Below, one piece after another: positions 24,455-33,370 of a stretch of 64,000 bases of DNA. The position numbers and the translations under genes were made by a program. The notes beneath the pieces were generated by a model. It had not been told where the DNA came from. It was given only the letters and a program-made list of their open reading frames with translations, and ran no database searches. This stretch comes from Bacteroidota bacterium (GTDB taxonomy: Bacteria; Bacteroidota; Bacteroidia; B-17B0; Aurantibacillaceae), in assembly GCA_030681615.1 (NCBI GenBank), contig JAUXSA010000056.1:26210-90209 (forward strand). The letters run 5' to 3'. Position 1 is the first letter of the stretch. Each line of letters starts with the position of its first letter.

Positions 24455-25226
24455 AGTCGGTTAATGTGTTATCGTAACATAAATAGTATTTCCCTTTTTT
24501 AAGATTATCAATGTTTACCTGGTTACCGTAGCCTTTTTTAACTACATCTCCATAAGCATCAAATACCTCGTAAGCTGTTTCCATATTAAAGTCGATGCTC
24601 TTACCGCTTTTTGGAATTGCAAAAGATGGTTTTTCAGTAGTAGATTTTAAACTTACTTCTTGAGAATATTTTGAGAATGAATTTAAACCTTTTTGTTTTA
24701 CGCGGTATTTATTTTCGCCGCTGTGCATAGTAACCTGGAAAGAATATTCGTGTGGCTCAGGACTTCCAACGCCGTCCATTTCACCAATTGGGATCCATTT
24801 GTTCCATTTAAATTGTTCGATGATATAAGGTAAAGAACCAGTTTCGTTCTTCGCGTTCCATTTTAAAACACCGGTTGGTGAAATGTTCATGGTTAATATT
24901 TCGAAAGTTGGTTTTGATTTAAGGTCTTCTAAGTTTAATACTTTAGGAACGCAATTGTCTTTATGTACGATCTCTATAACAACTTTTTGTCCGTATTTTA
25001 ATTGTAAAGCAGCAAGGTCAATTTCAAAAGCGCTTGAGTTGGTTTCATCTGTGGTGATCTTTCCATTTACTTTTATCTCTTGTGCGCAAAAACCTACGCC
25101 GTTAACGCCGTAAGCGTTTTGTACAAAAACGTTCTTATTTTGGTATTTTCCCTCAATAACAAGTGTTGCAGCGTTGGCAAGACTACCAAACCCTATGAAA
25201 CCCATTAAAATCAAGAAATTTTTCAT
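24444..25226 (-). CDS. Secreted hypothetical protein
   Basis: The 260-aa product starts at ATG 25226, because that gives an immediate signal peptide (MKNFLILMGFIGFGSLANA); an upstream ATG at 25262 would add 12 residues across the promoter. The mature protein is beta-rich. The last about 45 residues (YEVFDAYGDVVKKGYGNQVNIDNLKKGKYYLCY) have the strand pattern of a T9SS type A C-terminal domain, but the final strands look shortened, so a T9SS role is uncertain. A perfect -7 box lies 24 nt upstream. Confidence 0.7.
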   Translation of the reverse strand: MKNFLILMGFIGFGSLANAATLVIEGKYQNKNVFVQNAYGVNGVGFCAQEIKVNGKITTDETNSSAFEIDLAALQLKYGQKVVIEIVHKDNCVPKVLNLEDLKSKPTFEILTMNISPTGVLKWNAKNETGSLPYIIEQFKWNKWIPIGEMDGVGSPEPHEYSFQVTMHSGENKYRVKQKGLNSFSKYSQEVSLKSTTEKPSFAIPKSGKSIDFNMETAYEVFDAYGDVVKKGYGNQVNIDNLKKGKYYLCYDNTLTDFTK

Positions 25227-25250
25227 TTTCGTATATGCTATTTTTGTAGA

Positions 25251-25258
25251 CAAATATA
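25251..25258 (-). promoter_or_regulatory. -7 box (TATATTTG) of the 24444-25226 gene
   Basis: On the minus strand this is a perfect TAnnTTTG ending 24 nt before the ATG at 25226, giving a conventional leader of about 17 nt. No TTTG -33 element is seen at the expected distance. Confidence 0.5.
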
Positions 25259-25277
25259 GCAATTTTATCGATGGTTT

Positions 25278-25469
25278 TTATAGAAATTTCCTTATTTTAA
25301 CAATTATATAGAGAATTGTTAAAAAACTTAATATTCCGATAAGAATAAGATAAGGTTTATTAAAATGCACTTTTGTGGCTTTCCTGTCTTTACGGTAGCT
25401 CCAGACCAGGTAAGTGATAAAAGCAACTAAAAAAACAAGAGTAAAAACTATACGGCCAGTTGTGAACAT
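25278..25469 (-). CDS. Small two-helix membrane protein
   Basis: A 63-aa protein from ATG 25469 (MFTTGRIVFTLVF). It has two predicted transmembrane helices (about 6-22 and 42-58) separated by a basic loop (YRKDRKATKVHF), so both ends lie on the same side. An in-frame ATG further upstream (25541) would add 24 residues but overlaps the divergent WG-repeat gene. Function unknown; the basic loop presumably faces the cytoplasm. Confidence 0.6.
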   Translation of the reverse strand: MFTTGRIVFTLVFLVAFITYLVWSYRKDRKATKVHFNKPYLILIGILSFLTILYIIVKIRKFL

Positions 25470-25509
25470 AATTATCAACAAAGGTATGTAATAATTTGCT
25501 GTTTTTAAC

Positions 25510-27639
25510 TTGAATGATCTTAAAATTATAACAAACTTCAAAGCTCCAAACGTGAAGTTAAAGATCTACATACCTCGTACCCTCTTTATTTTCTTATTTA
25601 TTTTTTGCATTTCTAAACTAAATGCCTCTAAAGTAGAGAATGGTTTTAAAGCCCTTTCTATTTACGACTACTTTAAAGCCAAAAAATTATTTATAGGAAA
25701 TTTTAATTCTAAGCACGATCCTTATTCTTCTTACGGACTTGCTATAATATATAGTCGTAATGATAATCCTTTTTTTAATTTAGATTCTGCTTCAAAATAT
25801 GCAGCATTAAGTTATAATTTTTTCTTTGTGAGGCGTGAGAAGAAAGAATTCTTTCAATTTAAAATTGATAGTGCCAGTATTTTAAACTTGGTGGATTCTG
25901 TTGCCGCGAAAGATTTTCAGAGATTAAAAAAAGAGGTCTCGGCACAAAAATGCAATACATTTTTAAAACAAAATTATTTAGCCAACCAAAATTTATTGAG
26001 TGAAGTTATTTATTTACGCGATGAACAGGATTATAATGAGGCCCTGAGATATAATGATAGCAGGCAAACCAAAGAGTTTGTAATTACGCACCCGCAAAGT
26101 TCATTTGTGCAGGAAGCTTTGTTATTGATTGACAGGCAGATCTTTGATGAATCAACCAAAGATAACTCAGATGGATCATACATTAGTTTCATTAAATTAA
26201 ATCCAAAAAATATTTTATTGAATTCTGCTTACGAAAAATTATTCTCTATTTATAGAGAGCGTTCGGATATTAATGGTCTAAAATTTTTTGTTGCCAATTA
26301 CCCTAAAGCACCTCAAACCCTTGAAGCATGGAAATTACTATTTGCCCTATCCGTTAAATCTTTTTCGAATAGTGAGTTGGAGAAATTTTTAGAAGATAAT
26401 CCCAATTTTCCTTTAAAGAATTCTATTCTAAAAGAGTTGGAATTAAATAACCTGGTACTTTATCCGTATGAAAAAGATGATCTTTTTGGTTTTATTGATA
26501 CATCTGCTAAAATGATCATTTCGCCTGTGTTTGATGCTGTGAGCGGTTTTTCAGAAGGTCTCTCGGTTGTGAATAGGAACGATACGGTGTATTATATCAA
26601 CAAAGAAAACACCGATGCGTTTGGACAGATCTTTACCGAAGGCTATACTTTTAATAACGGCATTGCGCCTGTAAAATTTGGTAAACAATGGAGTTTTATT
26701 AATAGACAAGGTCAAATTATTTCGCAGGTGTATGACGAGATAAACGAGATCTCGGATAATTTTTATACCGTAAAACTAAATGGAAAATTTGGCGCCTTAA
26801 ATAATTTTGGACAGGTAATTTTAGAACCAAAATTTGAAGAGCTGGGCGATTTTAAAAATGGTTTTGCCTATTACCGTTCTGAAAATAAAAGCGGTTTTGT
26901 GTCAAAAGATGGTTATGTGCACAAACCTGAGTTCGACTGGCTGTCGGCCTTCGATGACGATAAGATAGCCATTGTAAAAAAAGGAAATTCGTACGGGTTG
27001 ATCAACGCAACCGGCAAAATAATTTTGGATACAAAGTACGACCAGGTTATAAAAGCAGGTAATGGTATTTTTATTATAGTGCTAAATAATTTGTATGGTT
27101 TTTACAGCAACACCGGTTGTTTTTTAAGTGCAATTGCTTACGATTTTGCAAAAGAAAAACCGGCAGAATTTTATACCAACGGCTTAGTATTTAAACTCAT
27201 TAAAAAGAACCAACAGGCCTTGATGGATGTCAATGGCCGTAACAGCATTGATTTTGGTGTGTACGATGAAATAAATTTCGCCTCCAACGGTTTAATACGG
27301 GTAAAGAACAAAAATAAATACGGTTATGCCGATCGTAAATTAAATCTGGTTATACATTATAAATATACTAAAGCGATGGATTTTAAAGACAGTTGCGCTT
27401 TGGTTCAAATTAAAGATAAATTCATTTTAATTAATTTGCAGGGCAAAGAGGTTTTTTCTTCTATTGCCGAAATTCAAAAGATCAGTCCACATTATTACCT
27501 GGTACATAGCGAAAGCGAGCAACTTATAAACCATAAAGGAGAGCTTGTTTTTAGCGATATCAGCAACATTCAGCCGGTAAAAGGCGGTGTTTTTATAATT
27601 ACTTTAAACAACGGCACAATAAAATTACTACATGATTAA
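25510..27639 (+). CDS. WG-repeat protein with TPR-like N-terminal region
   Basis: The product is about 700 aa. The start is unclear: TTG 25510 or GTG 25552, the latter placing the signal peptide KLKIYIPRTLFIFLFIFC right at the N-terminus; no ATG is available. Residues about 35-310 are helical with TPR-like hairpins. From about 325 to the end there are around seven WG (Trp-Gly-like) beta repeats of the type GxINxxGKIIxxxKYDxVxxF, for example YGLINATGKIILDTKYDQV. These modules usually mediate protein binding at the cell surface. It is a single-gene unit followed by serC. Confidence 0.82.
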   Translation: MNDLKIITNFKAPNVKLKIYIPRTLFIFLFIFCISKLNASKVENGFKALSIYDYFKAKKLFIGNFNSKHDPYSSYGLAIIYSRNDNPFFNLDSASKYAALSYNFFFVRREKKEFFQFKIDSASILNLVDSVAAKDFQRLKKEVSAQKCNTFLKQNYLANQNLLSEVIYLRDEQDYNEALRYNDSRQTKEFVITHPQSSFVQEALLLIDRQIFDESTKDNSDGSYISFIKLNPKNILLNSAYEKLFSIYRERSDINGLKFFVANYPKAPQTLEAWKLLFALSVKSFSNSELEKFLEDNPNFPLKNSILKELELNNLVLYPYEKDDLFGFIDTSAKMIISPVFDAVSGFSEGLSVVNRNDTVYYINKENTDAFGQIFTEGYTFNNGIAPVKFGKQWSFINRQGQIISQVYDEINEISDNFYTVKLNGKFGALNNFGQVILEPKFEELGDFKNGFAYYRSENKSGFVSKDGYVHKPEFDWLSAFDDDKIAIVKKGNSYGLINATGKIILDTKYDQVIKAGNGIFIIVLNNLYGFYSNTGCFLSAIAYDFAKEKPAEFYTNGLVFKLIKKNQQALMDVNGRNSIDFGVYDEINFASNGLIRVKNKNKYGYADRKLNLVIHYKYTKAMDFKDSCALVQIKDKFILINLQGKEVFSSIAEIQKISPHYYLVHSESEQLINHKGELVFSDISNIQPVKGGVFIITLNNGTIKLLHD

Positions 27640-27692
27640 AACATTTATTAATTTTAAAGTCTCAAATCGCATCTAAAACTAAAATAAATTAT

Positions 27693-28766
27693 ATGTCAAA
27701 GCCACACAACTTTAGCGCCGGCCCCGGAATTTTACCCGAAGATGTTTTAAAACAAGCTTCAGATGCTTGTATCAATTTTGATAATTTAAATTTATCATTA
27801 TTGGAAATTTCGCACCGCAGTAAGAACTATGAAAAAGTAATTGACGAATCACACGCTATCATTAAAGAATTATTTGAAGTGGGTGATGATTATGATGTAA
27901 TGTATTTAGGCGGTGGTGCCAGTTTACAATTTGCAATGGTGCCGTATAATTTATTAACGGATAAAGGTTATGCTGCTTATGTGAATACAGGCGTGTGGGC
28001 AAGCAAAGCCATTAAAGAAGCAAAGATCTTAGGTAATACAAAAGTAATTGCAAGTTCAGAAGACAAGAATTTTAATTACATTCCAAAGGGTTACGATATT
28101 CCAACCGACGCAGATTATTTACACATTACCAGTAACAATACTATTTTTGGAACGCAGCTAAAAGAATTTCCTAAAACAAATATTCCATTAGTGTGTGATA
28201 TGAGTTCTGATATTTTTAGCAGGAAAGTAAATGCTAAAGATTTTACATTGATTTATGCAGGTGCACAAAAAAATATGGGTCCTGCCGGAAGCACAATGGT
28301 AATGGTTAAAAAAGGTGCGCTTGGAAAAACAGGCCGCAAAATGTTATCGATGTTAGATTACCAGGTGCATATTAAAGGTGGAAGCATGTATAACACACCA
28401 CCGGTATTTCCAATTTATGTAACGCTGTTAACCTTAAGATGGTTAAAGAAGAATGGGGGAGTAGCCTGGATAGAAAAGATCAATCAACAAAAAGCAGATC
28501 TTTTATATAACGAAATTGACCGCAATACTCTATTTGTAGGAACAACTGCAAAAGAAGACCGTAGTAATATGAATGCTTGTTTCTTAACTACCAAACCGGA
28601 GTTAGAAGCAGAGTTTGATAAATTATGGAAAGACGCTAACATCAGTGGCATCCGCGGACACCGTGATGTGGGTGGTTACCGCGCATCTATGTACAATGCT
28701 TTGCCTTTAGAAAGTGTAAAAGTATTGGTTGATGTAATGAAAGAATTTGAGAAGAAGTTTGCTTAG
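27693..28766 (+). CDS. serC: Phosphoserine transaminase
   Basis: A 357-aa PLP-dependent class V aminotransferase that converts 3-phosphohydroxypyruvate to phosphoserine (serine synthesis) and also serves pyridoxal phosphate synthesis. Hallmarks are the N-terminal HNFSAGPGILP, GGGASLQFAMVPYNL, CDMSSDIFSR and the PLP lysine in YAGAQKNMGPAG, ending with GHRDVGGYRASMYNALP. Full length. The partner serA is not adjacent. Confidence 0.97.
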   Translation: MSKPHNFSAGPGILPEDVLKQASDACINFDNLNLSLLEISHRSKNYEKVIDESHAIIKELFEVGDDYDVMYLGGGASLQFAMVPYNLLTDKGYAAYVNTGVWASKAIKEAKILGNTKVIASSEDKNFNYIPKGYDIPTDADYLHITSNNTIFGTQLKEFPKTNIPLVCDMSSDIFSRKVNAKDFTLIYAGAQKNMGPAGSTMVMVKKGALGKTGRKMLSMLDYQVHIKGGSMYNTPPVFPIYVTLLTLRWLKKNGGVAWIEKINQQKADLLYNEIDRNTLFVGTTAKEDRSNMNACFLTTKPELEAEFDKLWKDANISGIRGHRDVGGYRASMYNALPLESVKVLVDVMKEFEKKFA

Positions 28767-28812
28767 GTGATGGAACGCGGATGACGCGGATTAAACTGAT
28801 TTACGCTGATTG
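28767..28812. repeat. Dispersed intergenic repeat, copy C
   Basis: Directly after the serC stop, GATGGAACGCGGATGACGCG and the following GATTAAACTGATTTACGCTGATT match the repeat unit seen at 6418 and 42503. Only one arm is evident here. Confidence 0.6.
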
Positions 28813-28867
28813 AAAAAAAACGAAAAGGTTTAGCTACATTTTTATTTACGCGTAAGCAAACAATTGT

Positions 28868-28905
28868 CCCTCTCTGGAGAGGGTGTCGCGAAGCGACGGG
28901 AGAGG
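28868..28905. repeat. REP-like double hairpin element (CCCTCTC type)
   Basis: CCCTCTCTGGAGAGGG (28868-28883) is followed by GTCGC-GAA-GCGAC (28885-28897) and GGGAGAGG (28898-28905). The same three-part plan, with different bases, occurs at 6478-6513. Both copies lie next to a GGAACACAGATGAC-type repeat, which suggests a family of small palindromic elements. Confidence 0.6.
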
Positions 28906-28935
28906 AAGAAGCTAACGATATTCGAATCCGAACAC

Positions 28936-29250
28936 ATGATCAACCTACCTGACATACAAGAACGGATCAAAGCTGATTTTGGCGCCCAAGCTGAAGAAGT
29001 ATTTGCATTGATCTCTGCTGCTGTTGGCGGCGGACGAGAATTAAATAACCCCAGAATTATTCGTTGTATTATATTTTTAGCTGACAAGAACATCGAAAAA
29101 TTAAAAGTCTGTGTCGAAAGCGCAAAAACCGATCCTCGTGACATCATGCTTTGGGCAGAATACATTCAAAGCGGGCCGGGAGATCAAACTAAAAGAATTC
29201 GCGATTTTAATAAGACCTTCGAACTGTCGGAGATAGACGTGAAGGAATGA
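28936..29250 (+). CDS. Conserved small hypothetical protein
   Basis: The 104-aa cytoplasmic protein starts at ATG 28936 (MINLPDIQERIKADFG). An upstream in-frame codon at 28864 would translate the hairpin element and is rejected. It is helical, with the motif RIIRCIIFLADKNIEKLKVCVESAKTDPRDIMLWAEYI and a C-terminal RIRDFNKTF. I recall similar small proteins in other Bacteroidota without a known function. A short hairpin lies just downstream. Confidence 0.7.
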   Translation: MINLPDIQERIKADFGAQAEEVFALISAAVGGGRELNNPRIIRCIIFLADKNIEKLKVCVESAKTDPRDIMLWAEYIQSGPGDQTKRIRDFNKTFELSEIDVKE

Positions 29251-29278
29251 TGTAGAATACATTTTCTAATAACCTAAA

Positions 29279-29302
29279 AGGCGAACCGTCTCTGATTCGC
29301 CT
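29279..29302. terminator. Bidirectional hairpin between convergent genes
   Basis: AGGCGAA (29279-29285) pairs with TTCGCCT (29296-29302) around a 10-nt loop, with short T-rich sequence on both sides (CTCTTTAT rightward, TTTTAGG leftward). It sits between the convergent 28936 and 29326 genes. Confidence 0.5.
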
Positions 29303-29325
29303 CTTTATGAATATTTCAAATAATT

Positions 29326-30336
29326 TTAATGTGCTACAACAAAACGCTCATTTTTTTGAAGTTGTTTATTCATATAAATGCTCATAAAATAAGCACCTGC
29401 AGGCAACTCGTTTGTATTTATCTTTAAACGGTTGTCACCAGGAAGTATTGCAACTTCACTAATATTTTGCAATTGTTTACCAGTAACATCAAAGATCTTT
29501 AATTCTGCTTTGCCGCTTTCTTCTGATGTAAAAGCTACATTAATATTTTCAGAAGCAGGATTTGGGAATAAAGAAATGTTGTAAGCTAAAGGAGCAAATG
29601 AATTTACACCGGTTACAACACTGCTAAGATAAGTGCCACCTGTAAAAGGGGTGGTAAAAGAATTGGTTACTGTGTAAGTTGCAGCTACTGCGTTATGAAT
29701 GCCCGGCGTGTACCAGAAATATTCGTCATTGGTATACGTTATCGTAAAACTCGCAGATACATCTGTATAAGTTTGCACAAAATGTAAACGCATTGTGTTA
29801 GAATATGTATTTGCCGGTGTTGTTACAGTTCCCCAGCCATCAGCAGTAACAGTTGTTGTACCTGAGCGTGTAAATGTAATACTGGCGTTTGTAAAAGTAC
29901 ATTGCCACGAATCAGTGCTTACATTATTAAAATTAACAGGGAAACTTAAAATTGTTTCCGGGTTAGAATACGCGAACAATACGCCACCAGCGGTATTACC
30001 TTGATTTAAACTTGAAGCAGATGTGTTTGTAGCGTAAGCATAGGTTGTACCATCATAAAAAGCAGTGTTTGCAGCCGGGAAAGAAGCCGCGCTTGGGGTT
30101 GAAGCAACAGAAACAACATTAACCGTAACACTTGTACCTGCACCTAGACCAGTAAGGTTCCATGTTTGGTTGGCGCCTGCACTACCTGGGGTAACTCCAA
30201 TAGTAGTGGTTTTAGTAGCAAAGATTTCCCCTATGGTTGGATTGGTGTTTGCTCCGGTTAATGTAGGTTGTGCCACAACTGTTAGTGAGCTGCTTAATAT
30301 GGCAAGTGCAAATAAGTTTTGTAAATGTTTTTTCAT
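29326..30336 (-). CDS. Secreted protein with T9SS type A sorting domain
   Basis: The 336-aa product has a signal peptide (to about 23) and a Thr/Ser/Asn-rich beta domain (about 24-250) rich in aromatic-Thr strands. The C-terminal T9SS type A domain (about 258-336) opens NISLFPNPASENINVAF, then LKIFDVTGKQLQ and closes AGAYFMSIYMNKQLQKNERFVV. No enzyme motif is visible in the cargo part. It is probably exported by Sec and then secreted or surface-anchored. Confidence 0.87.
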   Translation of the reverse strand: MKKHLQNLFALAILSSSLTVVAQPTLTGANTNPTIGEIFATKTTTIGVTPGSAGANQTWNLTGLGAGTSVTVNVVSVASTPSAASFPAANTAFYDGTTYAYATNTSASSLNQGNTAGGVLFAYSNPETILSFPVNFNNVSTDSWQCTFTNASITFTRSGTTTVTADGWGTVTTPANTYSNTMRLHFVQTYTDVSASFTITYTNDEYFWYTPGIHNAVAATYTVTNSFTTPFTGGTYLSSVVTGVNSFAPLAYNISLFPNPASENINVAFTSEESGKAELKIFDVTGKQLQNISEVAILPGDNRLKINTNELPAGAYFMSIYMNKQLQKNERFVVAH

Positions 30337-30433
30337 GTTTATTATTTATGGGTTTATATGAAAACAAGATAATGATTAATTCTTCGCTGGTGTCTTTGTT
30401 TATCTAGTTAACCCTTCTGGCTTTATATCTGGT

Positions 30434-30465
30434 AAAAAAAAGCCCTTACTTGAAAAGTAAGGGCT
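30434..30465 (-). terminator. Intrinsic terminator after ftsH
   Basis: AGCCCTTACTT (30441-30451) pairs perfectly with AAGTAAGGGCT (30455-30465) around a GAA loop. Read leftward, the stem runs straight into seven or eight T residues. It lies 25 bp past the ftsH stop codon. Confidence 0.9.
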
Positions 30466-30489
30466 TTAATATTTCTAAAAATTATTGTT

Positions 30490-32607
30490 TTACAAACTAT
30501 CTATCTTCGGTGGAGGAATAACGGTTTCCACTTTGGGTGTTACCACTTCTTCGTGTTTATCAAACGGACGCTTGCCAAAAATATCTTCAAGATCTTCTTT
30601 AAAAATAACTTCTTTCTCTAATAATTTTTGTGCTAAAAGAGTCAGTTTATCTTTATTGCTTATTAAGATCTGTTTTGTTTTAGCATAAGCAATGTCGGTC
30701 ATTTTCTTTACCTCTTCGTCAATTGTTTTTGCCGTGCTCTCGCTATAAGGTTTGCTAAATGTATAATCACCTTGCCCTGAACTATCGTAGTAGCTTATGT
30801 TCCCGATCTTATCATTTAAACCGTAATACACAATACAGGCATAAGCTTGTTTGGTTATTTTCTCAAGATCGCTTAATGCACCGGTACTTACTTTACCAAA
30901 AATAATCTCTTCAGCCGCACGTCCGCCCAAAGCAGCGCACATCTCATCCATTATCTGCTCTGTAGTTGTAATTTGTCTTTCTTCCGGTAAATACCAGGCA
31001 GCACCTAACGAGCGTCCACGAGGTACAATAGTTACTTTCACTAACGGACTTGCGTGCTCTAACATCCAGCTTACAGTTGCATGTCCTGCTTCGTGAAAAG
31101 CAATTACACGTTTTTCCTGAGGCGTGATAATTTTATTTTTCTTTTCTAAGCCTGCAATAATTCTATCTACTGCATCTAAAAAATCCTGTTTTTGTACTGT
31201 TTTTTTATTTGAGCGCGCTGCAATTAAAGCTGCTTCGTTACAAATGTTGGCAATATCTGCTCCACTAAAACCGGGAGTTTGTTTTGCCAAGAAATCAATT
31301 TGTACACTCTCATCAATTTTAATTTTCTTTAAATGCACAGCAAAAATTTCTTTACGCTCATTTAAGTCAGGCATGTCAACATAAATTTGTCTGTCAAAAC
31401 GCCCCGCACGCATTAACGCTCTGTCTAAAATATCTGCACGGTTAGTAGCAGCTAAAATAATTACACCGCTGTTGGTACCAAAACCATCCATCTCGGTCAA
31501 TAATTGATTTAATGTATTCTCACGCTCATCATTTCCACCGGCTGCAGCATTCTTACCACGCGCACGACCGATTGCATCTATTTCATCAATAAAGATGATA
31601 CAAGGCGCTTTTTCTTTTGCCTGTTTAAACAAGTCACGCACACGGCTTGCACCAACACCTACAAACATTTCCACAAAATCCGATCCGCTTAACGAGAAGA
31701 AAGGAACTTTTGCTTCACCAGCAACAGCTTTTGCCAATAAGGTTTTACCGGTACCCGGAGGGCCAACCAATAATGCACCTTTTGGAATTTTTGCACCTAA
31801 GTCGGTATATTTTTTTGGGTTCTTAAGAAAATCAACGATCTCCATCACCTCCATTTTTGCACCGTCTAATCCTGCAACATCATTAAAAGTAATATTTACG
31901 TTAGAGTCTTTATCAAATAAAGTAGCTTTAGATTTACCGATATTAAAGATCTGTCCTGGGCCACCGCTGCCTCCGCCACCGCCCATACGGCGCATCATCA
32001 CTATCCAAAGTACTACCATAATTAATATTGGTAGTAACCATGGTAACTGATCGCTCATCCAGTTAGTTTCTTCAATGCTACGCGCAAATACCTGTTTATC
32101 TTTTGGAATGCCGGCTTCGTTCTGCACTTTTTCCATACCCAACATTAAATTATCAATAGATGGAACGGTAATAAAATAATGTGGTCCTTTGTAATTCTTA
32201 TCAGGAAATAAAGCACGTGCTGTTTTTGGATCCTTGTAACGGTTTGCATTTGCAATAGTATCCGGATCGATATAAATCCTGGCAATTGTTTTATTTACAA
32301 TAACAACTTCTTTTACATCGCCTTTTGCAAGCATATCCTGGTAAAATTTACCCTGGCTAATTTCCTGCAATTTTGGTGTAAAACCATTGCCATAAAAAAC
32401 AATAAATAATAATACCGCTATAACAACACCATAGATCCAATAAAAATTATTGCCGCTGTTGCCGCCTTTGTTGCCTCCAAAATTAGAGTTTGGGCGACTG
32501 AATTTTTCTTTCATGCGCTCAAATTGCTTCTTTCTCTCTTCTTCAGACGAACTTGATTTATTGTTCGTATCGTTCTGTGTAGGTTCTGTATTTTGTTCGT
32601 CGCTCAT
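30490..32607 (-). CDS. ftsH: ATP-dependent zinc metalloprotease FtsH
   Basis: The 705-aa membrane-anchored AAA protease has two transmembrane segments (about 57-73 and 190-206) flanking a periplasmic domain. A glycine-rich linker (about 209-218) leads into the AAA module with Walker A GPPGTGKT (282-289), Walker [12 protein letters not shown], and the SRH with its arginine fingers in [19 protein letters not shown]. The zinc protease motif HEAGH follows. The acidic N-terminus (1-55) and a proline/valine-rich C-tail are longer than in E. coli. FtsH degrades misassembled membrane proteins. It lies 24 nt downstream of rsfS in the same direction. Confidence 0.97.
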   Translation of the reverse strand: MSDEQNTEPTQNDTNNKSSSSEEERKKQFERMKEKFSRPNSNFGGNKGGNSGNNFYWIYGVVIAVLLFIVFYGNGFTPKLQEISQGKFYQDMLAKGDVKEVVIVNKTIARIYIDPDTIANANRYKDPKTARALFPDKNYKGPHYFITVPSIDNLMLGMEKVQNEAGIPKDKQVFARSIEETNWMSDQLPWLLPILIMVVLWIVMMRRMGGGGGSGGPGQIFNIGKSKATLFDKDSNVNITFNDVAGLDGAKMEVMEIVDFLKNPKKYTDLGAKIPKGALLVGPPGTGKTLLAKAVAGEAKVPFFSLSGSDFVEMFVGVGASRVRDLFKQAKEKAPCIIFIDEIDAIGRARGKNAAAGGNDERENTLNQLLTEMDGFGTNSGVIILAATNRADILDRALMRAGRFDRQIYVDMPDLNERKEIFAVHLKKIKIDESVQIDFLAKQTPGFSGADIANICNEAALIAARSNKKTVQKQDFLDAVDRIIAGLEKKNKIITPQEKRVIAFHEAGHATVSWMLEHASPLVKVTIVPRGRSLGAAWYLPEERQITTTEQIMDEMCAALGGRAAEEIIFGKVSTGALSDLEKITKQAYACIVYYGLNDKIGNISYYDSSGQGDYTFSKPYSESTAKTIDEEVKKMTDIAYAKTKQILISNKDKLTLLAQKLLEKEVIFKEDLEDIFGKRPFDKHEEVVTPKVETVIPPPKIDSL

Positions 32608-32631
32608 CTTTTTTGCTATCTATGTAATAAT

Positions 32632-33291
32632 TTAGTTAATGGTAGTTATTTCGGCATCGCCCCAAAGTCCTTCAATATTGTAAAATTCGCGGGTTTCGCG
32701 TAAAAACACATGCACCACAATGTTTATGTAATCAATTAAGATCCATTCGCTGTTCTGGTGTCCTTCGGAGTGGTATGCTTTTTCGTTGGTCAATTTTATA
32801 ACCATGTCTTCTACGCTATCGGCAATAGAGTTAACATGGGTCTTGCTATCAGCATCGCAAATAACAAAATAATCCGTAACACGGTTATCTAATTTGCTGA
32901 TGTTTAAAATAGTAATATTTTTTGCCTTGCGGTCTTCCATACCCTCAACAATAGCGTCTAAAAGGCTGGTTGTTTCTTTTGGTGTAGAAGATTTTTTAGG
33001 ACGTTTTGTGCTGCTGCCTGTTTTCTTTTTATTTTCTGAATTGGCTATAAGATTGGCCTCACGAAATTCTCTTTCCTCGGGCGTTACAACCTTTTTCTTA
33101 ATTATTTTCTTTGCCGGAGCTTTGGCTTTTGGGCTTTTTTTCTTGCCTGCGGCGGCAAAACCAAGTTTGGCCTTCACAGTTTTTTTAGCAGCAGCCTTTT
33201 TAGCGGGAGCAGCTTTTGTACTTTCTTTCTTTTTAACGGCAGATTTTATTGTTTTTTTAGCTGCTGCTTTTTTAACCGGAATTTTGGCCAT
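32632..33291 (-). CDS. rsfS: Ribosome silencing factor RsfS with long Lys/Ala-rich N-terminal tail
   Basis: The 219-aa product has a C-terminal RsfS/RsfA (Iojap) domain (about 105-219; LLDAIVEGMEDRKAKNITILN, VTDYFVICDADSKTHVNSIAD, EWILIDYINIVVHVF), which binds uL14 and blocks subunit joining. The first about 100 residues are an added tail of Lys/Ala/Pro repeats (KKAAAKKTIKSAVKKK, APAKKAAAKKTVKAK) that looks like histone H1 or HupB tails. RsfS is normally about 105-125 aa, so this is an unusual fusion. The tail probably binds RNA or DNA non-specifically. The ATG at 33291 is the natural start. Confidence 0.88.
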   Translation of the reverse strand: MAKIPVKKAAAKKTIKSAVKKKESTKAAPAKKAAAKKTVKAKLGFAAAGKKKSPKAKAPAKKIIKKKVVTPEEREFREANLIANSENKKKTGSSTKRPKKSSTPKETTSLLDAIVEGMEDRKAKNITILNISKLDNRVTDYFVICDADSKTHVNSIADSVEDMVIKLTNEKAYHSEGHQNSEWILIDYINIVVHVFLRETREFYNIEGLWGDAEITTIN

Positions 33292-33347
33292 AAATTGTTA
33301 TTTGTCGCTTAACTTTTAATTAAATTTACTAGGTTTACACTAAAGAA

Positions 33348-33355
33348 CAAATTTA
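33348..33355 (-). promoter_or_regulatory. Possible -7 box for rsfS-ftsH
   Basis: The minus strand reads TAAATTTG, a perfect TAnnTTTG, ending 56 nt before the rsfS ATG. The distance is longer than elsewhere in the window and no TTTG -33 element is present, so the assignment is tentative. Confidence 0.3.
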
Positions 33356-33370
33356 ATCTTATTTGGTTTA

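Noticed and set aside
31595..32050. 151-codon frame antisense to ftsH
   Set aside because: Opposite the conserved Walker regions of FtsH; a by-product of codon structure.
32894..33319. Hydrophobic 141-codon frame antisense to rsfS
   Set aside because: Its F/L/A-rich 'membrane-like' sequence is simply the complement of Lys/Ala codons in the RsfS tail.
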